NCBI RefSeq assembly: GCF_042100115.1
Contig: NC_091272.1
Span: 2,170,001 to 2,234,000, forward strand
Length of the DNA stretch: 64,000 bases
Direction of reading: 5' to 3'
Source of the DNA: Alternaria dauci
Taxonomy: Eukaryota; Ascomycota; Dothideomycetes; Pleosporales; Pleosporaceae
The notes beneath the pieces were generated by a model. That model made no database searches and was not told the origin of the DNA. It saw nothing but the letters and a program-made list of their open reading frames with translations. The position numbers and the translations under genes were made by a program. Of this stretch, positions 56,208 to 64,000 are shown piece after piece; within the stretch, counting starts at the first letter, position 1; each line of letters starts with the position of its first letter.

Positions 56208-57587
56208 ATGTCGCGCCCGGAATCCTCTGGCAACAGTCCGCCAAAGCGTCGACGTACAGTTGAAGGATCGTGCTGGCCCTGCAAGCAAAGACGAGTCAAA
56301 TGCGACCTCCAAAAACCCACGTGCCGCCGGTGTTTCACTTCCAAAACAGAAGACTGCAGCTACGACAAATTGCTACTCAGATGGAAGAAGCGACCTGCGA
56401 AAACGGTGCCCGAGTGTCCACCACAGCTGTCCATAGAACGCTCCCTCAACAGCATTCATCTGGCAACTAATGAGCGGAGAGCTCTGGAATACTTCAAGGG
56501 GCGGTTATGGCCACTATTTTCGACTCTCCACGAGCCAGTTCCCCCACCAGTCGCGCTCGCCATGCGCTCTCAGCCAGTTCTCCAGGCCTTATGTGTATTT
56601 GCAGAGGAACACCGGGCCCTACAAGAGCGAGGATATTCAAGACAGACTCTGGAAAGAAGACGCCTCCAGTGCTTATCAACCATCCGCGGTCAGCTAAGTA
56701 GGGACCATTGCGAGAGCGCCTCGCTTTCTGCACTCCTAGTCGCAGTGCTGCTGTTGTACTTTCTTGAGGGCTATGTAAACTGCATGTCAGATGATGCTTC
56801 GACCCGCTGCCACCTTGCGGGAGCGATCGCGATCATCAACGCCATGGGCGGCTTCCATTCAGCGTGGTCGCTATCGGACAGAATCACTAGAATGTTACTC
56901 TCAGAACTAGCGTCTACTGATCTGACCGATGCCCTCCTTCAAGATAGAGAACCCTCGTTCCCACCCACCATTTGGGAGCACATGGAGCCCGGATCCGTAT
57001 GGTGGGAATCCGTTCCTAATACTAAGTCGCTTGGATCCGTCCTGTCAACTCTGTCTGAGATGAGTATATACCGGCACAAGCTTCAAAATGGGACGGAATT
57101 CTGTTTTGACAAGGTACAAGCATTTGAGCGCGCGCTTCAACCTACGTACTCTTTGCTAGCTTCTCCTAACGGGGATGCGGAACAAGACCTTTCCTACCTG
57201 GTCGTGACAGCATCGCGGTCCCTTGTCCAGTGTTTTCAGCATGCAGGCCTGATCTACCTTTACAGTGCTATACGTAACATTCCAACCGAACATTTCCTCC
57301 TTCAACAACATGTTCATGCGTGCCTAGAGTGCATACAAGGCATGGATACAAGATCTAGAGCGCAGAACTGTACTCTTTTCCCACTGTATGTAGCCGGCGC
57401 ACATTCACTTTCGGAAGCACACCGGAACTGTGTCATGAACACGCTTGAAAAGATACACAAAAACCTGCGATTTGACTCTGTCTTATCTATCCGAGAAACT
57501 TTACTGGTACTATGGGAGTCTTCCCGTAGCCCTACCACTTGGAGCGGAAGTTTCAAAAACAGTGCTATGTGTACACTAGTCATTTGA
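56208..57587 (+). CDS. Zn2Cys6 fungal transcription factor
   Basis: Single exon from the ATG at 56208, 459 aa. The binuclear zinc cluster is Cys22-x2-Cys25-x6-Cys32-x6-Cys39-x2-Cys42-x7-Cys50, preceded by a basic stretch (PPKRRRTVEG). The remainder is helical, resembling the fungal-specific Fungal_trans_2 regulatory domain (SALLVAVLLLYFLEGY, CHLAGAIAIINAMGG). It ends without an evident acidic activation tail. It binds DNA in the nucleus, usually at CGG half-sites. Position between a peroxidase, a Rid protein and a DUF3445 gene makes it a candidate local regulator. The upstream open frame (from 55941) is rejected as leader because it lacks family similarity. Confidence 0.88.
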   Translation: MSRPESSGNSPPKRRRTVEGSCWPCKQRRVKCDLQKPTCRRCFTSKTEDCSYDKLLLRWKKRPAKTVPECPPQLSIERSLNSIHLATNERRALEYFKGRLWPLFSTLHEPVPPPVALAMRSQPVLQALCVFAEEHRALQERGYSRQTLERRRLQCLSTIRGQLSRDHCESASLSALLVAVLLLYFLEGYVNCMSDDASTRCHLAGAIAIINAMGGFHSAWSLSDRITRMLLSELASTDLTDALLQDREPSFPPTIWEHMEPGSVWWESVPNTKSLGSVLSTLSEMSIYRHKLQNGTEFCFDKVQAFERALQPTYSLLASPNGDAEQDLSYLVVTASRSLVQCFQHAGLIYLYSAIRNIPTEHFLLQQHVHACLECIQGMDTRSRAQNCTLFPLYVAGAHSLSEAHRNCVMNTLEKIHKNLRFDSVLSIRETLLVLWESSRSPTTWSGSFKNSAMCTLVI

Positions 57588-57751
57588 ACAGAACACCCCT
57601 GTTCTTTCTTGTTATGGAAGGTTACGATCGCTCATACTAAATGCATGCGCATTGGATGTAAGCGAAAGAACGTGTAGGGAACGGCTATTCGCGACACAAA
57701 GGATCCTTTGGCCATTGTACCCTACGTTCATTATACGTCGGTTCCATACTC

Positions 57752-58147
57752 CTACTCAACCAGGGCCTCCACCTCAATTTCGATTTGCATGCCTTCAATA
57801 CCAAGTTTGGTAATCTCGACACATGTCCACACTGGCCGGTGATCAGGCATAACCCGCCGCCAGCCTTCAATGCACATACCAGCTGACTCATCGATGTTTA
57901 TGTGGTACGATCGAATAGCGTAGACGTTCTTCCAAGACAGACTCTCTTCGACCGACTGGAGAGCCATTTCGATATTCCTCAGCGCTAGCTCAACTTGCGT
58001 TCGTGCATCTGGGGCCATGTTTCCTTCCGCATCCCAACCGCCCTGGCCCGATATCCGCACGATATTCCCTACTCTGACAGCTTGCGAGTAATGGAAAGCC
58101 TCCGACTTCGATTCGGTACCCGCATAGTTTCCGAATTTTGCAGGCAT
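57752..58147 (-). CDS. Rid (YjgF/YER057c/UK114) family protein without catalytic Arg
   Basis: ATG at 58147 gives 131 aa; the open frame goes back only to a TTG at 58168. Family marks: YSQAVRVGNIVRISGQGGWD near the start, the ALRNIEMALQSV helix, VYAIRSYHINI and the final VEITKLGIEGMQIEIEVEALVE. In RidA the last block begins with Pro-Ala-Arg-Ser-Cys, whose Arg holds the imine substrate's carboxylate; here it reads Pro-Val-Trp-Thr-Cys, so Trp replaces Arg. Canonical 2-aminoacrylate deaminase activity is therefore unlikely; this is a divergent Rid subfamily. Trimeric chorismate-mutase-like fold expected. It is convergent with the Zn2Cys6 gene and divergent from the DUF3445 gene. Confidence 0.85.
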   Translation of the reverse strand: MPAKFGNYAGTESKSEAFHYSQAVRVGNIVRISGQGGWDAEGNMAPDARTQVELALRNIEMALQSVEESLSWKNVYAIRSYHINIDESAGMCIEGWRRVMPDHRPVWTCVEITKLGIEGMQIEIEVEALVE

Positions 58148-58911
58148 ATTGGAGATATCGATGTGCAAGATTCAATTGTATCGAACAGAATCCTCCAAAA
58201 GTTTTGCAACGGTTGTCGAGTGTGACATAGGTTTGTCTGATGAGGCCTTCAACACATCTCGGCAGTCGGGAGCTTCTTATATGCCCTCGCAACGTGTGGG
58301 GCATGTTTTTGTTGTACGGGTGAAGTACGCAACACAGCTCTGGCCCACTTCGCTACGCATGCGAATGGCACGCATACAACAGTTCATCATGATGGGGACA
58401 AGTTCTGAACTAAGACCGGTTTGTTCGTACAGAAGTCCTGCGACTCAGAAATGCCCGAAATTTGCCTTACTCCGGTATAGGCGAGTTCGCTATCATTAGA
58501 TAGCTCTCCCCGGGGGCCTTAGATGCGGCATCTTCACGATTCACACCCGATGCAAGCAGACAGATTCTCGTTACCGATAGCAATGATCCCATAAGGCCAA
58601 TAAAACTTCCCGAAATGGCAAGTTCGCAGGCGTCATCTTGCCACGAACTGTGGATCCGGGGTTTAGCGTGTCGGTATCTCACAGCTCGGGCTATACTACG
58701 TCTGGCAAGTACAGCGGCCAGTTCAATCGACCCACATTTCTTGCAAACCTATCCAAGGAACCTTGCGCTAGAAAGGTAGATAGTCATCAGTGGTGTCATT
58801 CGCCATCGACAATGTCTATTCCCACAGTGCTCTAGCATCCAACGTGTCTTGTCTTCTGCTTACAGTACCTCCCATAACAGCCTGCAAACACATCACTAAC
58901 ACATTGCGGAT
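58148..58911. promoter_or_regulatory. Shared divergent region, Rid / DUF3445 genes
   Basis: 764 bp between divergent starts. On the Rid side a short upstream ATG frame (MSHSTTVAKLL..., ends in-frame) could be a uORF. No named motif. Nothing else recognised. Confidence 0.4.
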
Positions 58912-60256
58912 ATGGTTCCATCCGACTTTGTATTTACGCCTCTAGGCTTCGCGGCTTGTGTAGTTCTAGTTACACTTTCACTATTATGGCGAGGCCTTAG
59001 TAATAAGTGCAGCACTCTCCCCCAAGCTCACAATGAGAAACAAAAAGGTGCGGTCATTCAACTATCTTGCTCAAGTGGACGACACTGATCCTTTCAAGTT
59101 GCATCCATACCGTTCAAAACACCATTGCCTGAGCCGGCGGAAGGCTACAAATTAGAACTTACAGACCCCAAACTATACCGACCGTTTCGCCATGGCCCCA
59201 ACTTCGTTACCATGGTAAGGGATACATGCACAAAATGCATGTGAGACATACACTGACTTCTTACCTACGAATCTGCCAGGGCATTCGGAAGATGGACTGG
59301 AACGAATGGATTGAAATGGACTCAAACTTCATTCCTTATCATGACGCCAAGGTACGCGAGCTCAAGAAAGACGTTGCATCTCGTGTGCAATATGTCGATA
59401 ACGAAGTCACACGACTAGCCTGCTTTGAGGTTTTGGACGAGTTGACACAATATCTCACACATCGCTACCCAGAAGTCTTCCAACTGCACGGCGACATCCT
59501 CCGTAACACGGTTACCGCTGAGGAGTTTCAATATCCGGCACCAAATCCAACGGAGGCTATGGTCACAGCAGCAAAGCTTGTACAGGACGATCTTGTAGTC
59601 ATGGTACTCAATGAGGATGGTCAATACCATATAGATGCCGGAGCGGTCTGCTTACCCGGCTTCTGGCGCTTGACTGAGAAATACCGCATGTCGCTCGACG
59701 AACTCCACATCGAAGCCGGGGTACCTCATTACCAAGAGAAATTGCAAAAGGCGATGAACCGGTTCTTTGCCAATATGACGTGTGAAAAGCCTGTCGTTCG
59801 AAACAATGTAACTTGTATACCCGCTCCGCTTTACAAGCTGTTGGTGCTGATCAACTTCAGTTCTTCATCCAACTCGATGACGGTCTAGCGTGGTCCCACC
59901 GCATGGGCGACCAAAACTCCAACACAGTTGCCTCATGGGCTACCGCCAATTCCGAAGGTCTTCGTGTCGAAGATATCCACTTCCGCTCGGAAAGGCAATC
60001 GCTTCGACGTCTTCCAAAGTCTAAAGCCTTACTCTTCACCATCCGAACGTATTTTGAGCCGGTTACTACCATTGTGAAAGAGCCGCATGTTCCCGGAAGA
60101 TTGGCAGAAGCGATTAGGAGTTGGGACGAGACTGTCAGTCACTACAAGGGAAGGGAACACTGGGAGGGATTGCTGCTTCCATACCTAGATGAAGAGCATA
60201 GGAAGCAAGTTGAGAGTGGGATGTTAGAGAAATCGGAAGGTGAATTCCCCTTCTGA
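58912..60256 (+). CDS. DUF3445 haem-dependent oxidative N-demethylase-like protein
   Basis: Exons 58912-59047, 59099-59214, 59280-59807 and 59861-60256 give 391 aa, all joins in frame. Residues 8-26 are a membrane anchor ([20 protein letters not shown]). Then comes the DUF3445 domain (PF11927): [70 protein letters not shown] and [22 protein letters not shown]. The named member of the family is a bacterial haem enzyme that oxidatively demethylates a secondary amine. The haem ligands cannot be placed without alignment. Fungal copies usually carry an N-terminal membrane anchor, as here. Divergent from the Rid gene; the pair may handle amines and the imines they yield (inference). Confidence 0.85.
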
Positions 60257-60843
60257 TGTATTAGTTAAACATGTTCCGAATCATCAGCGAGAACGATGCC
60301 AGGAAAGCCTCTCAAAAGACGTAGATCTACTGCCACACTTAGTGTTTCCAAATGCGCTGATCGGGACCCGCATGTAGGAGCTTTACATATCGCCAAGAAC
60401 GCAACTTGATCGAGGTCTTGTCTACTTCAGGAAGTGCGCTAGACATCCTTCTTTAGATTGGGATAATAGTCATAGTCATAACAAAGTCAAATTACGAGGC
60501 AGATTTCTGTCCAATATCATTCAGATAGCATCTTTTCCCGTCATTAGGCGCGCTGTTCGCTACTATTTGTTCACATGTAGATTAGGGAAATTGCGAACAT
60601 AAAGGCTGATAAGACGGTCTAAGTGATGGCCTGAAAGTGTCGTGGATGATGACGCAACGCGTTCCAGCGCGTCGCGTCGCTTAACGCCGTGCCATGCTTA
60701 TCTCCGCATGAGCAGCCGCCACCCAGTCTCGCCATCCAGGGACAATCACTACAGCGCCTGAATCAGCCCCCTCTCACCTAGTCTCTGCCTATCCACCAGC
60801 CGCTCTCTCAAAGCGAGTGGTGTCGCATGCGAAAAACCTTACG
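60257..60843. other. Intergenic, 587 bp
   Basis: Spacer before WSS1. Near 60640-60680 there is a GC-rich, CG-dense segment (ACGCGTTCCAGCGCGTCGCGTCGC) that may be part of the WSS1 promoter. No gene. Confidence 0.45.
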
Positions 60844-62220
60844 ATGGTCCTCGGTTTCGAACGCATCAACGAGCGCACCCAGCGTCCAAACGCGCACATC
60901 AACTTCATTCGCACCCTCCCCGGCTCGACATCCTCCATAGCAGAGAACATACTCAACCGCGTTGCAGCAGTATGCTACCCCTTCATGAAGTCGCACATGG
61001 TTCTCGTTCAAGCCCTCGAAGAGTTTCCCTACAACACCGAGTTTGTTGGCCGCAACTTCAATGCCGGCGAGGTCATACAGCTAGTCCTCCGGGACCGGAA
61101 TGGAAGATGGTTGCCACAAAGGATGGTGGAGATGGTCATGGTGCACGAGCTTGCGCATTGCAAGCAGATGAATCATTCAAAGGCCTTCTGGAAGGTTCGA
61201 CATGGGTATGCGGCGGAATTGAGGGCGCTTTGGGCAAAAGGATACACTGGTGAGGGGCTTTGGGGTAGGGGTAGAGAATTGGACACAGGAGCGCTACAGG
61301 CAGATGATGGTGAGGCAATGGACGTGCCTGAGCATCTGTGTGGTGGTACATATGGACGGAAAGGAAACAAAAGGAAGAGAGGCGGAAAGGAAAAGCCTAC
61401 ACTGAGCTATGCAGAGAGAAAGCAACGGAGAATCCTCAAGAAGTTCGGGGCCGGAGGACAGGCGTTGGGAGCGGATGACGATACGAAAGTCAAGCTGGAA
61501 AAAGGTGTGCCGAAGAAGGGCAAGCCTAGAGTCGCCGGTAGCGCACGAGGACGTGATCTGAGAGCAGCAGCGGCATTAGCACGCTTTGATCCAGTCAAGA
61601 AGGAGGAAATTACCATCAAGAAAGAGGACCCTTCGTCAGACAGCGAAACAGAAGACGAGTTTGTAGAAGGCGATCAAGACGGTGCGGCAGTAGACGTAGA
61701 CGGGAAGAGCATGTTCGACGATAAAGGTCGCGCGCTCATCAAGATCTGCGAAGACGACAACGACAACGATGGCGATGCAAGGAGAGAAATGGATGAGATC
61801 CAGGGGTTTGCACCACAGCCTAACCCTACGACTAAGTCGGTACCGTCCAGAGCCTCGAGCAAGCCACCGAAATTGCAGTCACAGAAGACGAAACCTGCTT
61901 CAACGACTACCTTACGTTCGACTGCTGCCCCAATGCCATCATTGGAGTCGGTCATCCCTCAGCCTGAGATCTCCAAACCCCGTCATGACCCCGATACTCC
62001 TGCTTCACAACTTCGGCCACCACAGAGCTTTACCTGTCCCGTATGTTCTCTTGAAAACGACGTAGGGGCGTTGACTTGCGCCGCATGCGCAAACGTACTC
62101 AAGAAACAGTTTGTTCCAAATCACTGGCGATGCAAGAGCACTGCTTGTGAAGGAAGTCAGTACGTCAATGCTGGGGATACAGGTGTTTGCGGTGTGTGTG
62201 GAAGGTCGAAGAAGAAATGA
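60844..62220 (+). CDS. WSS1: Wss1-type DNA-protein-crosslink metalloprotease
   Basis: Single exon from the ATG at 60844 (MVLGFERIN), 458 aa; the frame continues back through a GTG that is not used. The WLM domain has the zinc site HELAHCKQMNH (His101, Glu102, His105, His111; HExxHxxxxxH). LVLRDRNGRWLP and WKVRHGYAAELRALWAKG flank it. A basic, intrinsically disordered middle (about 170-370) follows. Two C-terminal zinc modules are visible, CPVCSLENDVGALTCAAC and a C-x4-C...C-x2-C (about 430-455), the first like RanBP2 fingers. Wss1 cleaves proteins crosslinked to DNA in the nucleus, with SUMO and Cdc48 links. Same strand as DUF3445 but unrelated in role. Confidence 0.88.
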   Translation: MVLGFERINERTQRPNAHINFIRTLPGSTSSIAENILNRVAAVCYPFMKSHMVLVQALEEFPYNTEFVGRNFNAGEVIQLVLRDRNGRWLPQRMVEMVMVHELAHCKQMNHSKAFWKVRHGYAAELRALWAKGYTGEGLWGRGRELDTGALQADDGEAMDVPEHLCGGTYGRKGNKRKRGGKEKPTLSYAERKQRRILKKFGAGGQALGADDDTKVKLEKGVPKKGKPRVAGSARGRDLRAAAALARFDPVKKEEITIKKEDPSSDSETEDEFVEGDQDGAAVDVDGKSMFDDKGRALIKICEDDNDNDGDARREMDEIQGFAPQPNPTTKSVPSRASSKPPKLQSQKTKPASTTTLRSTAAPMPSLESVIPQPEISKPRHDPDTPASQLRPPQSFTCPVCSLENDVGALTCAACANVLKKQFVPNHWRCKSTACEGSQYVNAGDTGVCGVCGRSKKK

Positions 62221-62507
62221 GATGGAATTGATGCAGCGAACAAGTGAAAAAGTGCTTGTTGGTGGCGGCAGCGATGGCTGAATGATTATGATACCCCGTT
62301 CCTTTCGAAGTTTTAATTCGTCTACAATGTAGGGGAGCAGTTCAAGAAGATGAAATTCCAATGTCATAACTTCATTCTGTGCAACAATCATACGCTAAGA
62401 CCGACAGTGGCAACCACAACACCTATTCCATGGTGGCCGACACCAAGGTATGCATAGTAATGACCAAAACGCCTTTACCATCTCTGCCTTTACAGATATT
62501 GCCGATC

Positions 62508-64000
62508 CTACCTCGCAATTCTCAAATGTGAACCGCCCACACTCTTCCTAGCGCTAGTTGGTACACCCACATTCCTTCCACTATTTCGCCTCATACCTTC
62601 TAGCTTGGCTTTTAATTGTTCGTGGATTTTCCTGTTCTGCGCCCAGCCATCAGCCAACTTCTGCATGCGGATCGCAGCGATAACGGCGATAATCGCAGAC
62701 TTGAGCTTGGGCCGGCGGTCGTGCACAGTGACGTCGGGGGTAATGCCCATTTGAGAGATGAGATTGAGATCTTCCTGATTACTGCAAGGTGTTAGTGGCT
62801 GTATTGCATGTCTAATCAAGTAGAAGAGTTGAGACATACCATTCGTTGTAAGTTTGAATCTGCATCAAGAAGAACTTCTTTTGGTACCCAAGGGCTTCAC
62901 GGAACGCCTCTGCTCGCGAGCATCGTGCGCGGAGGAACTGGATTTGCTTGGCGAGACCGTTGATTTCTTTAATATGGCGCTTTGTAAGGGTTTCCGCCTG
63001 TTCGTCAAGATCGATCGCATCCTGGTTGGCCTTCTGTTGGATCGCCTTCGACGACGCTTGTATGAGACGAAGCTGCGATTCCTTTTCGCGAAGGTGTGAC
63101 TGCAGGTCTTGCAGTTGACGCTCAAGAGCAGATTGCTGGTCGCGCGACGTCGACTTGGCTTCAGATAAGAGCTTGCGATGTTGCGCGTCCTTGTCGCGGA
63201 TTCGTGATTCAAGGTCGCGAATTTTACTCTCAAGAGCAGCCTTCTGTTCTCGTTGTTCTGCACGCGACTCAGATTGCAGAGCTCCAACCTGGCTCTCCTT
63301 TTCACGTATCATAGACTCCAGCACGGTTATTTTCTCTTCGAGCGAGGCCATCTCTTCGGCAACTTCGTCGGCGTCTTCTTGCAGAACTTCTATCTCGGCT
63401 TCGAAATCGTCCTTCTCGCGGCGGGCGTTCTCTCTGAGCTCTTCCAGAGCTTCCAGGCGCTCTTCCGCTAGTCGTTGCAGAGCATCAACTTGGCTCCTCT
63501 GTTCGTTTAGCTCATCGCGTATGTTCTCGAGCTCATCGTCACGCTTGCGTACCAGATCCTGCATGACATCAATCTGGGTATCGGGCTCGTCGGCGTGGCT
63601 CCTCAATGCATCGAGCTCAGCTTCCCTGTCGGAGATTGTTTGTCGTGCTGTATCCAACTCGCGTGTTCTATCATTAAGGTCATTTCTGAGCTGCTTAAGC
63701 TCCTTGAGTGCTGTCTCTTGCGCTTCGATCTTCTTTTGCAGACTGGTCATATCACGCTCACGGGCTTGCAACGTTGACTGCAAGCCGGTGAGATCTCGAG
63801 ACAGCGCATCTCGCTCGCGTGTGATCTTCTGAAGTGCCTCAATCTGTGTGTCCTTGCCAGACACAGCAGACCGCAGATTGCGCATTTCACTTTCGATGTC
63901 TTTGCGTTCCTGTCGAAGAGTGGCTACCAAGGTATCGCGGTCGTTGTTACCTCTGCGCAAGACCTCCACTTGCTCGTCTTTGCTCGACAACTTCGAGACC
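62508..64000 (-). CDS. PACT-domain spindle-pole coiled-coil protein (5' partial)
   Basis: Exons 62508-62781 (last) and 62840-64000; intron 62782-62839. The frame is open to the window edge, so the N-terminus is missing. About 475 residues are visible. The first 380 or so are a dense heptad coiled coil (QIEALQKI, RERDMTSLQKKIEAQE). The C-terminus has FLRARCSRAEAFREAL, KKFFLMQIQTYNECNQEDL, MGITPD and SAIIAVIAAIRMQKL, matching the fungal PACT domain (PF10495) of pericentrin-like Pcp1/PcpA. These tether gamma-tubulin complexes to the spindle pole body. The splice restores the Cys-Asn of YNECN. The frame start at 63990 is TTG, not a real start. Mto1/ApsB is a related alternative. Confidence 0.8.

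Noticed and set aside
1..64000. tRNA, rRNA or CRISPR
   Set aside because: I looked for tRNA B-box words (GGTTCGAATCC-like) and direct-repeat arrays and saw none with supporting structure. A full cloverleaf search was not possible.

Overview
The window is nuclear DNA of a filamentous ascomycete (Pezizomycotina). I infer Dothideomycetes, probably Pleosporales, from gene content and style, not from a marker. Short GT-AG introns (mostly 45-60 nt, often with a CTAAC-type branch site) interrupt most genes. The genes include fungal-specific families (Zn2Cys6 factor, LaeA-like methyltransferase, fungal Nup37, DUF3445 protein) and orthologues of augmin HAUS1, which budding yeasts lack. I resolved 24 protein-coding genes. 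Splice joints were chosen so that frame, splice consensus and family alignment agree. I saw no tRNA, rRNA, CRISPR array or intact transposon.

Layout. 0.2-1.5 kb: a mitochondrial carrier of the Mtm1/SLC25A39 type. 1.8-7.9 kb: four metabolic enzymes (alpha/beta hydrolase, cytochrome P450, short-chain dehydrogenase, type-B carboxylesterase), possibly a small catabolic cluster. 8.7-17.1 kb: compact housekeeping block (Utp22, protein-L-isoaspartate methyltransferase, HAUS1, cystathionine gamma-synthase) built from two divergent pairs. 17.1-26.5 kb: gene-poor stretch of about 9.5 kb with one zinc-finger gene in the middle. 26.5-51.1 kb: second housekeeping block: GTPBP1-like GTPase, Nup37, APC1, mitochondrial intermediate peptidase, a Mic26/27-type MICOS subunit, a LaeA-like methyltransferase, Gpi1, a small membrane protein and the FG nucleoporin Nup42. 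51.7-52.2 kb: a tiny three-exon, probably mitochondrial protein. 52.8-60.3 kb: accessory region with a secreted class II-type haem peroxidase, a 2.3-kb gene-free gap, a Zn2Cys6 regulator, a Rid-family protein and a DUF3445 haem-demethylase-like protein. 60.8-64 kb: Wss1-type protease and the C-terminal half of a spindle-pole PACT-domain coiled-coil protein that runs off the right edge.

How they fit together. Housekeeping genes are largely in divergent pairs sharing 190-400-bp promoters (Utp22/PCMT, HAUS1/CGS, Nup37/APC1, Oct1/Mic27). Oct1 and the MICOS subunit are both mitochondrial, so co-regulation is plausible. Several products serve mitosis and the nuclear envelope (HAUS1, APC1, PACT protein, Nup37, Nup42), but nothing indicates more than chance grouping. 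I found no clear new biological system. The most useful leads are two 48-nt stop-free introns hidden in APC1 and NUP42, a Rid protein lacking the catalytic arginine next to a haem demethylase-like gene, a 20-bp gap between GPI1 and its upstream neighbour, and the structured or low-complexity elements in the gene-poor tracts.
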